A stretch of DNA of 64,000 nucleotides from Polynucleobacter necessarius (lineage in GTDB: Bacteria; Pseudomonadota; Gammaproteobacteria; Burkholderiales; Burkholderiaceae), in the NCBI RefSeq assembly GCF_900095185.1, contig NZ_LT606948.1, positions 1,526,509-1,590,508 of the forward strand, written 5' to 3'. Each line of letters begins with the position of its first letter. Position 1 is the stretch's first letter. This document shows, piece after piece, positions 27,705-36,864 of the stretch. The notes under the pieces are model-generated. The model was given only the letters and a program-made list of their open reading frames with translations. It was not told the origin of the DNA and did not search any database. The position numbers and the translations under genes were made by a program.

Positions 27705-28417
27705 TCAGACTTTGACCCTAAATGGCGTGAAATTCGTGTGGATATCATAAAAATCCCCGTTTTCCTTACGTTTAAGGAAATTTACCACCCAATAATAGGT
27801 CATGGGAGTTGTTATGACTTCCCATGAGGTCTTTAAAACATATTGCGCCAACGCCACCTGAATTACTTCGTGGGTTAGTCAGATGCCATAAAAAACCAAC
27901 ATATAGAAGAAGGAAGCGTCGACCATCTCACCTACCGCTGTAGATCCAATGGTACGCATCCATAGAAAACGTCCTTTGGTTCAAATTTTCATCTTTGCCA
28001 GAACAAAACTATTGGTCAGACTGCCGCACCAAAATGAGAACATTGAAAGGCAATTCACGAGGAGTTTCCAAAGACGGTTTCAAGTCCCTGCTGATAGTTA
28101 GCCATATAGTCGCCTTGAGCAACAACTGGCAAGGAAATGACAATCTGCGACATTACAGCTGCAAATGCTAAGGCGGCCAAGCCAGCCCACACTGCCCTGC
28201 GATCATAGGCATAACCATAAACTTCAGTGAGGATGCCACCACAGAAATAGACAATTAGGAAGAATAGAATTCCGGCTCTGAAAGTCACATTGCCGAAGTA
28301 AGGCAAATCTACTGCTGCCGCCTTACCAGTGCCGATAAAGTTCGCACACAATAAAACCACCACAAAGGCAGCCAGAATCAGGTCGTAATAGCGATGGTGA
28401 CGTCTTGGGGAGTCCAT
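27705..28417 (-). pseudogene. Broken queuosine-precursor transporter (YhhQ/COG1738 type)
   Basis: The N-terminal half is open from 28417 (LILAAFVVVLLCANFIGTGKAA, FLIVYFCGGILTEVYGYAYDRRAVW) and encodes several membrane segments. At about 28060 the frame is lost. The C-terminal half is readable in another frame, SFVLAKMKI-stop-TKGRFLWMRTIGSTAVGEMVD, then YGI-stop-LTHEVIQVALAQYV, ending with a stop at 27705. The two TGA codons fall where Trp is expected. Family members import queuosine precursors. Confidence 0.85.
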
Positions 28418-28470
28418 AAGCTCAGAAAAATGGATAATAAAAACAGAATTTCTGCATTCCCGAAAATCCG

Positions 28471-28680
28471 CTGAATGCAGATCAAAATCACGCTAAAACC
28501 GAATCTCTCGAGATTGCACGAATGGCACGAGATATGCATGGCGGCAATGGCATCTCTGACGAATATGGCGTAGTTCGTCACATGCTGAACTTAGAGGTGG
28601 TGAATACCTACGAAGGAACCCATGATATTTATGCTCTGATTCTGGGACGTGCCCAAACCGACATTCAGGCATGTAGCTAA
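28471..28680 (+). pseudogene. gcdH: 3' remnant of glutaryl-CoA dehydrogenase
   Basis: About 70 codons of an acyl-CoA dehydrogenase C-terminus: [20 protein letters not shown], then [20 protein letters not shown] and a terminal ALILGRAQ. The [24 protein letters not shown] block is characteristic of GcdH. No N-terminal part is present, so most of the gene has been deleted. It is on the plus strand, and its stop overlaps the stop of mnmH on the other strand. Confidence 0.85.
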
Positions 28681-29750
28681 GAGCCTAGTTTTCCTTTAAT
28701 GGCCTTTGCTGCTGCGGCAAAGGCCTGATCACTATCATTTTCAAGTTGTACAAAATGCTCGACCTGGTATTGCGGGAAATTACGTTCAATTGATGATTGG
28801 TATGAGGGATCGTAATGCTTTACCAATAATTCCTCTACTAATTCTGGAAACCTCCCTGCATCAATTGCCTCATTCCATTTGGCAATCTGAAGCTTTCCAT
28901 AGTGAGCTGTTAACAAGGCTAACTTACTCTTGAAATTCTCAGTATCTGTTAAGAAGTGCTGGTACTCACGAATTAACCAAGAGACACGTGTTTGAGCAGA
29001 AGATCGCAGCTCAATACAAGTGCCGTTACGAATTTTCTCCATTAAAGCATCGGGTATATGCAATACACCAACTTTTTTACTTTCAGACTCAACATAAACT
29101 GGTCTTGCGGGATCGAGTAAACGCAAGACACCCCAAAGCGCAGTTTCAAATCTCTTTTGTGATGGCTGCTCAATGTTGGGTTCATTGCCCAAAACAGAGC
29201 CACGATGAACGGCCAAACCTTCCAAATCCAAAATCTGGGCACCTAAAGCGCCTACTTCTTGAAGAACCCTAGTTTTTCCGCTTCCGGTCATCCCACAAAT
29301 TACCTGAAAAGAAAATTGATCTGCGGCGCGGTCCAGACCATCAATCACCGTCCGACGAAAACCTTGATACCCTCCCTCTAACTGCTTGGCTTTCCAACCG
29401 ATTCGATTAAGAATATGAGTAAAAGCACCACTTCGCTCGCCGCCACGCCAACAGTAAATCAAAGGCCGCCATTCACGCGGCTTTTCTAAGAAATGATTTT
29501 CAAGGTGGTTAGCAATATTGCGCGAGACTAGTGCGGCACCCAGCTTTTTTGCAACAAACGGGGATTCTTGTTTATATAAAGTGCCGATGGTTATACGCTC
29601 ATCATTACTAAGCACTGGAAAATTCATCGCTCCGGGGAGATGGTCCAAAGTAAATTCAGCAGGCGACCTGACATCAATCACGTCATCAAAGCTATCAAGC
29701 TCTGAGAGAAAATGTTCTGAATTTAAGAGATGAGGCTTGTTAGGTTGCAC
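28677..29750 (-). CDS. mnmH: tRNA 2-selenouridine synthase MnmH
   Basis: A 357-residue protein with an N-terminal rhodanese domain, catalytic Cys100 in YCWRGGERS, and a P-loop domain with GMTGSGKT at residues 153-160. MnmH replaces sulfur with selenium at the wobble 2-thiouridine of Lys, Glu and Gln tRNAs, through a geranylated intermediate, using selenophosphate from SelD (not in this window). Located 6 bases downstream of a hotdog thioesterase gene, in a likely two-gene unit. Full length with no lesions, even though flanked by remnants. Confidence 0.93.
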   Translation of the reverse strand: MQPNKPHLLNSEHFLSELDSFDDVIDVRSPAEFTLDHLPGAMNFPVLSNDERITIGTLYKQESPFVAKKLGAALVSRNIANHLENHFLEKPREWRPLIYCWRGGERSGAFTHILNRIGWKAKQLEGGYQGFRRTVIDGLDRAADQFSFQVICGMTGSGKTRVLQEVGALGAQILDLEGLAVHRGSVLGNEPNIEQPSQKRFETALWGVLRLLDPARPVYVESESKKVGVLHIPDALMEKIRNGTCIELRSSAQTRVSWLIREYQHFLTDTENFKSKLALLTAHYGKLQIAKWNEAIDAGRFPELVEELLVKHYDPSYQSSIERNFPQYQVEHFVQLENDSDQAFAAAAKAIKGKLGS

Positions 29751-29756
29751 GTTGAT

Positions 29757-30176
29757 CTAGGGCAACTGTTGTAGAACATGCTCGGGCCATGGTGCGGATT
29801 TATTAGATGTGAGATCAACCCACATCATTGTTGCGCCACCAATTGCTGCCTCTACGTCTGGTGTTGTAGTTAATGCCATGCTGGTATAAACATCCAGACT
29901 AGTTCTACCCACCGCACCAATCGATGTTTGTAAAATCAATTCGCCTGGAACAGCGAGTTGCTGATAAAAATTACAAAAGCCAGTACTCATCAACATTGAC
30001 TCACGACCAGGGGCAACCTCATAACCCAATGAAGTAATCCACTCACATCGCACCCGGTCCATATACCGAAAGTAAACAGTATTGTTTACATGCCCATAGG
30101 CATCCATATCCCCCCAACGAATGGGCATGTTCATTTCATGAACAAGCTTTCGTTCGTCAGGAATAGTTATACGCAT
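29757..30176 (-). CDS. Acyl-CoA thioesterase, YbgC/FadM-like hotdog protein
   Basis: A 139-residue 4HBT-type thioesterase: RWGDMDAYGHVNNTVYFRYMD near residues 21-41 has the catalytic Asp and the GHVNN turn. Members cleave short or medium acyl-CoA; the substrate is not deducible. It overlaps nothing and is followed after 6 bases by mnmH on the same strand, so the pair is probably co-transcribed. Intact. Confidence 0.9.
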   Translation of the reverse strand: MRITIPDERKLVHEMNMPIRWGDMDAYGHVNNTVYFRYMDRVRCEWITSLGYEVAPGRESMLMSTGFCNFYQQLAVPGELILQTSIGAVGRTSLDVYTSMALTTTPDVEAAIGGATMMWVDLTSNKSAPWPEHVLQQLP

Positions 30177-30205
30177 GAATTTAGATATACCTTTACTTAA
30201 CCACC

Positions 30206-30475
30206 TTACAGGGCAAGGTGATATAAATTAGTTGAACGAGCTCCTGAGCGGCAAAATGCTAAAACAGGTTCCGGTAATGTTTTTAAGAGACACGCTATCT
30301 CTTGAACTTGTGCAGGAGTAAATGCACCTGGAACATCGGGAAGATATATATAAGTTCAGCCCCAGCTTTTCTGCCATCCGCTTGGATGGATGCATTACTA
30401 GGTTGATCAGGGCCACCCTCACCATCAGAACGATTGTTGATCATGCTTTTATAGCCCTGCTTGGCAATTTCAGCT
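30206..30475 (-). pseudogene. Truncated DUF442/TIGR01244-type phosphatase
   Basis: The readable frame AEIAKQGYKSMINNRSDGEG matches the N-terminal half of the DUF442 tyrosine-phosphatase-like domain, which is often found beside sulfide and sulfur genes. A frameshift near 30345 moves into LPDVPGAFTPAQVQEIA, then LLKTLPEPVLAFCRSGARST, which has the CxxGxR active-site loop. A TAG interrupts at a Cys or similar codon after QEIA is read through. The first 20 or so residues are missing: the sequence begins immediately after the stop of the upstream YeeE frame, marking a deletion. Confidence 0.8.
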
Positions 30476-30919
30476 CAGGGGTTGGACTTAACCTTGTGGG
30501 CAGTAAAAAAGCGTTCGCAGATTTCCATACCTATCAGCATGGCGGCCACAAATACCAGGGCTTTCATATGACCTGCATCCATAGCAACCAAAGCAGGACC
30601 AGGACAAATACCTGCTATTCCCCAAGCCCACACCAAAGATGATACTGCCAATAACGAGAGGCTTGGAGCTATCACGTCGCGTTGGAATGTGTAAGGCTCC
30701 GCCAAAAAAGGCCTGGGAACGCTTTCTCACCAAATAGAAACCACCTAGACCAACAATCACAGCACTCATCATCACAAACATCAAAGACGGATCCCAATTA
30801 CCAGTCAAATCCAAGAATCCCAGCACTTTCTGGGGATTACTCATGCCTGAAATGATTAATCCCCAACCAAACAGGACTCCAATTGCGTACTGGCTGAGTA
30901 GCCCAAAATGCTTTCTCAT
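30475..30919 (-). pseudogene. Frameshifted YeeE/YedE (DUF395) membrane protein, second of a pair
   Basis: Starts MRKHFGLLSQYAIGVLFGWGLIISGMSNP (ATG at 30919). It continues with GFLDLTGNWDPSLMFVM and RSQAFFGGALHIP, then loses frame near 30620. The natural ending GIAGICPGPALVAMDAG...MLIGMEICERFF is in another frame to 30475. The paired short YeeE/YedE proteins are putative sulfur-compound transport subunits. A single indel in the glycine-rich stretch is enough to break it. Confidence 0.85.
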
Positions 30920-30920
30920 C

Positions 30921-31357
30921 TCAGATTCCAATCAAATGACGAGTCACATAAACCGTCAGAAAACCTGCGCCCATAAATGAGAGCGTAGCTACGAGTGACC
31001 GAGGTGATAAGCAGAGACCGCAGATGCCATGACCTCTGGTGCAGCCAGAGCCGTATTGAGCACCAAAGCCTACTAAAAGACCAGCAATGACAATAACTAT
31101 CCAGTCTGACTCAATCCGAATGATAGGAAACATTCCAAAAAAAATAAAGCAGCCAAAACTGGCGCCGTGATTAATCCCAAAACCAAGCTCACACGCCAAG
31201 CAGAATCACTTAGTCTCGGATGCAGAAGCCCTGAGACTATCCCACTGATTCCTAAAATACGTCCATGCAACAAAACATATAGAGCAGCGGCAACACCCAG
31301 AATCATCCCGCCCAGCAATGAAGGCACCGGGATAAAAGTCATCCAGTCAATTTGCAT
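30921..31357 (-). pseudogene. Frameshifted YeeE/YedE (DUF395) membrane protein, first of a pair
   Basis: ATG at 31357: DWMTFIPVPSLLGGMILGVA, then HGRILGISGIVSGLL. The frame runs off near 31135, where eight A/T bases (CCAAAAAAAATAAAG on the plus strand) make a slippage-prone run. The continuation [21 protein letters not shown] and [20 protein letters not shown], with the family Cys motif, lies in the other frame. Its stop is adjacent to the ATG of the second YeeE gene. A one-base indel in the homopolymer could be reversible or bypassed by slippage, which is worth checking. Confidence 0.85.
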
Positions 31358-31381
31358 AGTTTGAACCCAGTAGTATTGAAA

Positions 31382-32503
31382 TTAACTGCAGGGATTAGGG
31401 GCAAGACGCATTTGCAGGTAACGCAACCCTAAGTAAGCGCCAAAAATAAATCCTGGAAGAGCAACGAGTGATCCAAGCGCAAGCGTGGAAATACCACTTA
31501 AGCCCTGACCTACTGTACAGCCTAAGGCAGTAACACCACCAAAGCCCATTAATGCAGCACCAACCAAATGATTAGCGGTATCTTCAGTATTGCGAAACGA
31601 CTCCCAGCGAAATGATTTAGTTGCAATAGATACAGCAGTAGAACCCAAGATCATTCCTAAAACAGCGATGATACCAATGGTTAATGCTTTGGATGTATCG
31701 CTATACATAATCAACCAGTCAAGGGAATAAGCATAAGGAGCTACGAAAGATAAACTTTCCATGCGCCCAGAATTCGTAACCAAAAAGACTTCCTCAAGAG
31801 TGTTTGGGTTTTCAGCAATATATCCTATGTTACCAGAGACCCACCACACAGCACAGATTGCTAATCCAACAGCAATGCCTGCAAATAGATTTTCAGTGGT
31901 CCAAAAAGCTTTGCTAGCCAAAGCGTAAGCAATAAAAGCAAAGCCAATAATAAGGCCCATAACCAGATGCAAAGTAGGACGCGCAACACCAAGAGAGGCG
32001 CTTAAAAGACTGGGTAAATCTTGGGGGGTATTAAACGCAATGAAAAAGGTATCCAAAGCATTAATCCGAATGACACCCAAAAAGCCACGCATTGTCATGT
32101 AAGACATTAAACCCAGCACCATAAAAACTACGATGGACTTTAAATTGCCACCACCAATACGAATCAAGGTTTTACTGCCGCAACCTGATGCTAAAACCAT
32201 ACCGAGACCAAACAAGATGCTTCCAACGGTAGTAGAAAGCCATAAAAATTTGCTACCCGTATAAAAACTTTTCAAAGGATCAATGAGTCCGAAGTAGGAC
32301 ATCAATGTAAAACCGCTAATGGCAACTCCAATAGCTAAGAACCACTGCTTCAAACGATCCCAACTGGACATGATGAAAATATCGGAAACTGCACCCATGC
32401 TGCAGAACCCAGTTTTTTGCATAACTGCGCCAAGGAAAAAAGTAATGGCAAAAGTAGCCCAAAGAACTGATTTACTTAACGAACTGATATCTACAACATC
32501 CAT
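31382..32503 (-). CDS. YeeE/YedE family transporter (TsuA-like, putative thiosulfate uptake)
   Basis: A 373-residue polytopic membrane protein with two DUF395 repeats. Conserved Cys motifs: MQKTGFCSMGAVSDI near residue 28, GMVLASGCGSKTLIRIGGGN, and GFGGVTALGCTVGQGLSG in the C-terminal repeat. TsuA-type members take up thiosulfate, and the three Cys motifs fit. It lies directly downstream of the decayed sox cluster and upstream of the two broken short YeeE genes. It is intact while the oxidising enzymes are gone, so it may now serve sulfur acquisition rather than energy (inference). Confidence 0.85.
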   Translation of the reverse strand: MDVVDISSLSKSVLWATFAITFFLGAVMQKTGFCSMGAVSDIFIMSSWDRLKQWFLAIGVAISGFTLMSYFGLIDPLKSFYTGSKFLWLSTTVGSILFGLGMVLASGCGSKTLIRIGGGNLKSIVVFMVLGLMSYMTMRGFLGVIRINALDTFFIAFNTPQDLPSLLSASLGVARPTLHLVMGLIIGFAFIAYALASKAFWTTENLFAGIAVGLAICAVWWVSGNIGYIAENPNTLEEVFLVTNSGRMESLSFVAPYAYSLDWLIMYSDTSKALTIGIIAVLGMILGSTAVSIATKSFRWESFRNTEDTANHLVGAALMGFGGVTALGCTVGQGLSGISTLALGSLVALPGFIFGAYLGLRYLQMRLAPNPCS

Positions 32504-32524
32504 AGCAACTGTATCTTGAAAAAA

Positions 32525-32836
32525 TTAAGGTTTAAATTTATAAAGTTGTTGATTGAGCAAAGCAGTAACGTCCGCTTCGTCCTCTGGGAAGAGATCAAGG
32601 CGGAGTTCCGAATTGCACATAGACGCCATCCTCTTGAGGTTGGCTAAAGATTTAACCTTGCTATTAGAGCGGGTGTAAATCATGTCGCCATTACCAAAAC
32701 CCGTTTTCTTTGCATAGCAGGCATAACATTTTTGTTGATCTATGGTCTCACCATTCGCCAAGTCTGGCGCAGCGAATAAGGGCGTCGCCATCAATAAGAA
32801 AGCGAACATAACCAAGAAAGATCTGAGAAAAGTCAT
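32525..32836 (-). CDS. Small cytochrome c-like protein with a mutated heme motif
   Basis: A 103-residue exported protein (hydrophobic signal, MFAFLLMATPLFA, cleavage near residue 22). The expected CxxCH heme motif reads CYACY: the axial His codon CAT has become TAT. The remainder (KKTGFGNGDMIYTRSNSKVKS, then RMASMCNSELRLDLFPED) resembles short c-type cytochromes found with sox genes. The open frame is complete, so this is a point-mutated rather than a disrupted gene. Without the His, normal covalent low-spin heme ligation should fail. Functional status doubtful; it sits between the TsuA-like gene and the soxB/metallo-beta-lactamase chimera. Confidence 0.7.
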   Translation of the reverse strand: MTFLRSFLVMFAFLLMATPLFAAPDLANGETIDQQKCYACYAKKTGFGNGDMIYTRSNSKVKSLANLKRMASMCNSELRLDLFPEDEADVTALLNQQLYKFKP

Positions 32837-32875
32837 TTTCGTTACAAATCAAGGATTTAGCATTAATTCTCTATT

Positions 32876-33335
32876 TTAAGGCCCAAAGACCAAATTTGCC
32901 CTATTCAACCCGGATGGATAGTAGGCATTCATGCGTTTTGCAGCCCTAAAGATGGGCATTCCCTCGTATTCTGACCAATTTGTTTGCAAATAAGCCTTCT
33001 CACATGGATCTAAATTAACCGCTACCTGAGTCATCGATTCACGCAAATATTTGAGGTAATTTCTAGTGAATGCGATATCTTCGGCTGGCTTGACCGAATC
33101 ATTCCCATGCTTCGGATTTAATTTTTCAATCTCATCCAAGGCGATCAACCACCCTTTGCTATCCGCATTTCCAACAAATGGGTGCGACCTCTGAATATCA
33201 AATCTCCAGCAAAAAGCACCTTTTCAGACGGCACATGCACCATAAGATCTTCAGGAGCGTGTGCAGGCCCCACTCGGCTTACAAAGAAATTGATCCCACC
33301 AACACAGTTAATAATGTTTTGTGATCGACCCAGAC
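32876..33335 (-). pseudogene. Remnant of a metallo-beta-lactamase-fold protein (SoxH-like)
   Basis: Downstream of a deletion joint with soxB near 33335 the frame encodes VGGINFFVSRVGPAHAPEDL, then MVHVPSEKVLFAGDLIFRGR, as in SoxH-type metallo-beta-lactamase proteins of sox clusters. A frameshift near 33190 follows. The natural continuation PFVGNADSKGWLIALDEIEKLNPK is in another frame. A few residues (expected VVIPG before HGNDS) are missing. The C-terminal part KPAEDIAFTRNYLKYLRESM runs to 32876. The N-terminal metal-ligand half is absent. Confidence 0.8.
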
Positions 33336-33672
33336 GTGCGGGATCAATCGTGTATTGCATGCCGCCAACGCGAACCATGTCACCACCCGATTGGTAATAA
33401 GGATCTAGATTAAATAAGTTGTCCGCCACGTCCTCAAGAATAGTCTTGATGGTTTCACCACTCATATTGGTCACTGTAGTGTATGGATAAGTAAGTGCCG
33501 TTTGATCCAGTAGGGTCGCACACCTGATTGTGTGACTAGGGAATAGGCTTTTTCCCCAGCGAAAGCCTGGTGAGAATGTAATCTCGACATTCTTCTGAGC
33601 CATGAGGCCATCCAAGATCAGCTGGTCAAAGCTACCGTTGAAGTTGCCACGTCGAGATACAAAAGGCCGTGA
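33336..33672 (-). pseudogene. soxB: C-terminal remnant of soxB (thiosulfohydrolase)
   Basis: The segment encodes GNFNGSFDQLILDGLMAQKN, EITFSPGFRWG and TGETIK-type sequence MSGETIKTILEDVADNLFN, then YYQSGGDMVRVGGMQYTIDPA, which is the C-terminal 5'-nucleotidase-like domain of SoxB. The N-terminal metal-binding domain is missing: upstream the DNA is soxX, joined near 33670. Downstream it is joined near 33335 to a metallo-beta-lactamase gene. Both ends are deletion joints. SoxB removes the terminal sulfate from SoxYZ-bound thiosulfate. Confidence 0.88.
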
Positions 33673-34228
33673 GCAAAACGTGGCATATTGCTGCAGGTGT
33701 TATACGCTTTGGAGTTGTTAATATGATTCCAAGTGTAAGTAACAACCTCTTGTGAATAACCACGCAGTGTTCCGTAACCAGTCAATGACGGTCCGATATT
33801 TCCATCAGAGATCTCTTTGGCATCAATCTGGTGACAGTTATAGCAACCGCCTCTAATCACACGGTATCAGCCTTATCAGTCCAAGTTGCACTGCGACCGC
33901 TTTGTGCAATGACCTCATTCTTTTTCCAGTCACCAATTTTTCCATCTAATGGCTGCTTGATGGACGCCATATTGATTTTCTGAATCTTGTCACGCATTTT
34001 TTCACCCTGTTTGCCATTCACAAACACGGGATCAGAGCAAAACTTTTGAGTTTCATCTTGCTGCATACGATCTAATCCTGCGATACCTTCAGCTTTAAAG
34101 CTATCGGTCATCATCTTATTAAACTTTGGATCATTCTTTTGCTGTGCCATGGCTGAGTTCTAAAGCAAGCATGAGGCAAGAACCCATCCAGATACAGTTA
34201 AGAGTTGTTTGATGTTAGTAATTTTCAT
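33672..34228 (-). pseudogene. soxX: Broken soxX (cytochrome c subunit of SoxXA)
   Basis: ATG at 34228 (MKITNIKQLLTVSGWVLAS, signal peptide), interrupted by a TAG before NSAMAQQ. The mature part DPKFNKMMTDSFKAEGIAGL continues to WTDKADTV, where a frameshift near 33858 occurs. The heme motif GGCYNCHQIDAKEI lies in the next frame, with NIGPSLTGYGTLRGYS and CSNMPRFAHG. The gene ends at a deletion joint with soxB near 33672, losing its last residues. Heme motif CYNCH itself is preserved. Confidence 0.9.
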
Positions 34229-34246
34229 GATCATAATCTCTATCTC

Positions 34247-35058
34247 TTAACGCTTTAATCCAGGGGTCTCTACACTACCACCATAGCAGTCTTTGCCATA
34301 TACATGGACCAAGCTATGGTTACATCAGAGCCATATATATGGGGAATGGGAAGCGTTGCTGACGATAACAATCATTTAAACGCTGCTGCATAGTCCAGGA
34401 TTGTCCACGCGAGACGCGATAGGCAGGCCAATAACCCCAACCTAATGCAGCACCCTTTTGCTCAGTTAGATTGGTTAACTCTTGCAAACGAATCCGCTTT
34501 CCGTTGTCACCATGACAGGATGCGCAGGAGAAATCGATTGGCCCACCTTGAAAGAAGAATGCACGCTTACCAAGCTCATACATTTCTTTTTCTTTTGGAT
34601 GTGCAGTGCTTACCTTAATTTTGTCACCTTTAGATGCAGTGACTACATCGGCAACAATCGCCTCCATATCCTTTTTAGGACCATTTTAAAAAGGAGCATC
34701 AAGCATTTCTTGGAGATCGCGCCCTTGTAAAGCCTGCATACAAGTCATTAAACAGGATTCAAGATCTTGAACTTTGTTGGTATCTTTAAAGTAACGCGGC
34801 AACTGCGCCTTTAATAACTCCAGGCCCTAAGCCTAAGTCACATTTCTCCAGAGTTGCATTCTTGGGACCTGCAGGTTTTTTCCACAAATCTTCACCTGCA
34901 GCCTCATATAACTCCGAAAAATTACCATCAGCGATCATCTCGCGATATTTGACAATATCGTCTGTCGCACTTTTTTGTGCCGGTACAGAAGATGAAATCG
35001 TCAATAAAGCAACCATCATTCCTGAGGCTAGCCCTACTAAACTGAATTTACGCTGCAT
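34247..35058 (-). pseudogene. soxA: Broken soxA (diheme cytochrome c subunit of SoxXA)
   Basis: ATG at 35058 (MQRKFSLVGLASGMMVALL, signal peptide). The frame ends early near 34786 after GPGVIKGAVAALL. The continuation PRYFKDTNKVQDLESCLMTC is one frame away. A TAA then interrupts before NGPKKDMEAIVADVV. The heme motif FSCASCHGDNGKR is intact. Near the end RQQRFPFPIY is followed by another shift before GSDVTIAWSMYMAKT, and by a further one before the final VETPGLKR and stop at 34247. At least three frameshifts and one stop. Confidence 0.9.
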
Positions 35059-35093
35059 ATGCAACCCTTTCGAAACTCATGAGATAGTAAAGA

Positions 35094-35402
35094 TTAAGAA
35101 GCAGTTGCTTCGTCAGTACGCTTATCACCTTTACTATCGACCCAGCTAACAACAATCTTGTCGCCTTTAGCGCCTTTGTATTTAAAGTTCAAGAATGGGT
35201 CCTTTGAAACCGCAGGGCCAAACTGACCATTCAATACATCTTTACCATTTGCTTTGACATTAATTGTGCTGATGCACCATGCTGGAATGGTTTTTCCGGA
35301 TGCATCTTTGCGCTGACCAGATTCCATATCATGTTTCATCAAAATTTTTACATCTACTATTCGACCGTTCTCGGCAGCTCTAACGCGCATTGGATCAGCC
35401 AT
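35094..35402 (-). CDS. soxZ: Sulfur oxidation protein SoxZ
   Basis: A 102-residue SoxZ, the partner of SoxY in the carrier that holds sulfur intermediates in the periplasm. It has MADPMRVRAAENGRIVDVKI at the N-terminus, LMKHDMESGQRKD, and FLNFKYKGAKGDKIVVSWVD. No signal peptide, as expected: it is exported in complex with SoxY. Full length and open, 60 bases downstream of soxY. It is one of only two intact sox genes in a cluster where soxC, D, A, X and B are all broken. Confidence 0.94.
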   Translation of the reverse strand: MADPMRVRAAENGRIVDVKILMKHDMESGQRKDASGKTIPAWCISTINVKANGKDVLNGQFGPAVSKDPFLNFKYKGAKGDKIVVSWVDSKGDKRTDEATAS

Positions 35403-35462
35403 ATTTTCCTCTTGTAGTCTAGTAAGTAATTAGCTAATGGTATTTAGCTTGATTGGGAGTGA

Positions 35463-35915
35463 TTAACCGCCGCAACCGCCTAAAGTTACTTTTACTTCCT
35501 TTACGGCCATACTCCATTTGCCATCAGCTTTTACCAAGGCGTATACGTTGGAGGTCTGACCCATCTTGATACGTGTAGTAACAAACGGCTCTGTGCCAGC
35601 AGGAATAAAAAATTGCGCAGCTAAGGCACTTGGGTTTTTCTCAACCAAGATTGCCATTTGTTCCGCTTTAAGAGTGGTTCTAATACCAACAGGTACAACC
35701 GCACCATTTTCTGCAATGTCAGGAGCATTCAAAGTAACTGCGCCAGACTTGTCTGGACTACCTGCACCTAAGACCTTAAATACATCATCAAGGCTTTTGC
35801 CTTCAAAAGCGGCTTTATTCCACTCTTGAGCTTGGGCTACGCTAATAAGACCCGCAGAAGCCATCAAGCCAAATACGGCTGAATATTTCAATAAACTGCG
35901 TCGCTGCTGATTCAT
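35463..35915 (-). CDS. soxY: Sulfur oxidation carrier SoxY
   Basis: A 150-residue SoxY. The N-terminal twin-arginine signal (NQQRRSLLKYSAVFGLMASA) is followed by AQAQEW. The protein ends in KVTLGGCGG, the swinging-arm GGCGG motif whose Cys carries the sulfur substrate. The frame is full length, with the key Cys intact. Context is soxC-D-Y-Z-A-X-B in canonical order on the minus strand. Retention next to dead partners suggests recent decay or a secondary use of SoxYZ. Confidence 0.95.
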   Translation of the reverse strand: MNQQRRSLLKYSAVFGLMASAGLISVAQAQEWNKAAFEGKSLDDVFKVLGAGSPDKSGAVTLNAPDIAENGAVVPVGIRTTLKAEQMAILVEKNPSALAAQFFIPAGTEPFVTTRIKMGQTSNVYALVKADGKWSMAVKEVKVTLGGCGG

Positions 35916-35999
35916 ACAAACTCCTTCTTTATTGATCTCATGCTATGAATATATTATCTACTTTCCAGTAAAACATGCTGTTATTTCCCTAAGCGCCCC

Positions 36000-36864
36000 T
36001 TATTTACCTCCTGATAGCATCCACTCAACTAGAGTTTTACGATCGGCATCAGATCACTGCGCCTGTTCTGGCATTGGAATAGCGCCCCAAACTCCGGCAC
36101 CGCCATTGTTTACCTTAGTCATCAATTTATCCACTGCCCTACTCTGCCCTTGATATTTATTGGCGATATCGGCTATCGATGGTCCAATTAACTTTTCGCA
36201 TTTGGCGCATGACAAGAGCTGAGCAGTTTTCATTCTTAAATAAAGCTGCAGGACCTTTTGGCGCACTAGAATGAGTGTCTTTTGCATGGGCTAGACCATC
36301 GCCAGAGGATCCAGGGAGTTTTGAAATCGGTGGCTTAGTAGTATCTACTCCACGATAAGGGCCATACATCCGATTTTGCTCGGCAATGTTACCGTGCGCA
36401 TCACGCGAAAAGTCAGGCAAGGTTGAGCCAATCTGGACAACGGCAACACAATTCTTCATACAAGCAGAGTCATTAACATCCGGCTTGCCTTTGACATCCC
36501 AGAAACTATGCTTTCTAGTCATGCCATTACGATTCGGCATTTTGGACTGCACATCAGCAATATTGGTGTTACTCAATACAAAGCGATCCGGGACGATGTC
36601 GCCGGTACTCAAAATAAAAGCTATCAGTGCATAAGTTTCATCTGGGGTTAGCGATCGAGGCGTATTCCATGGCATAGCACGATAGATGTAATCCCCCAAC
36701 GTAGAGACCGTTGGAACTTTCATCAATATTGTGCGTTGCGGTTGCTTCATATCCGCTAATGAGGCAACCCGACCTAAGGTTGTACCAACACTGATGATGG
36801 CGTTCGAAGTGCAGACCATTTGGAGTGATGGTTCTAAATAAACCTTGTAAAGGCGTGAAGGCAA
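36000..36864 (-). pseudogene. soxD: Truncated and frameshifted soxD (cytochrome c subunit of SoxCD)
   Basis: Begins at a joint with soxC near 36865 and lacks the N-terminal heme domain. Readable: GRVASLADMKQPQRTILMKV, YIYRAMPWNTPRSLTPDETY and SKLPGSSGDGLAHAKDTHSS, then NENCSA. There the second heme motif is destroyed by a frameshift (CSALVMRQ where CSACH is expected). The tail LIGPSIADIANKYQGQ, GGAGVWGAIPMPEQAQ, a TGA, then SDADRKTLVEWMLSGGK follows to 36000. Confidence 0.9.

Noticed and set aside
27705..28417. Several TGA codons fall at expected Trp positions (transporter, aminotransferase), raising the idea of TGA reassigned to Trp.
   Set aside because: TGA is the stop of intact genes such as ihfA, intact genes encode Trp with TGG, and the same pseudogenes also have TAG stops and frameshifts.
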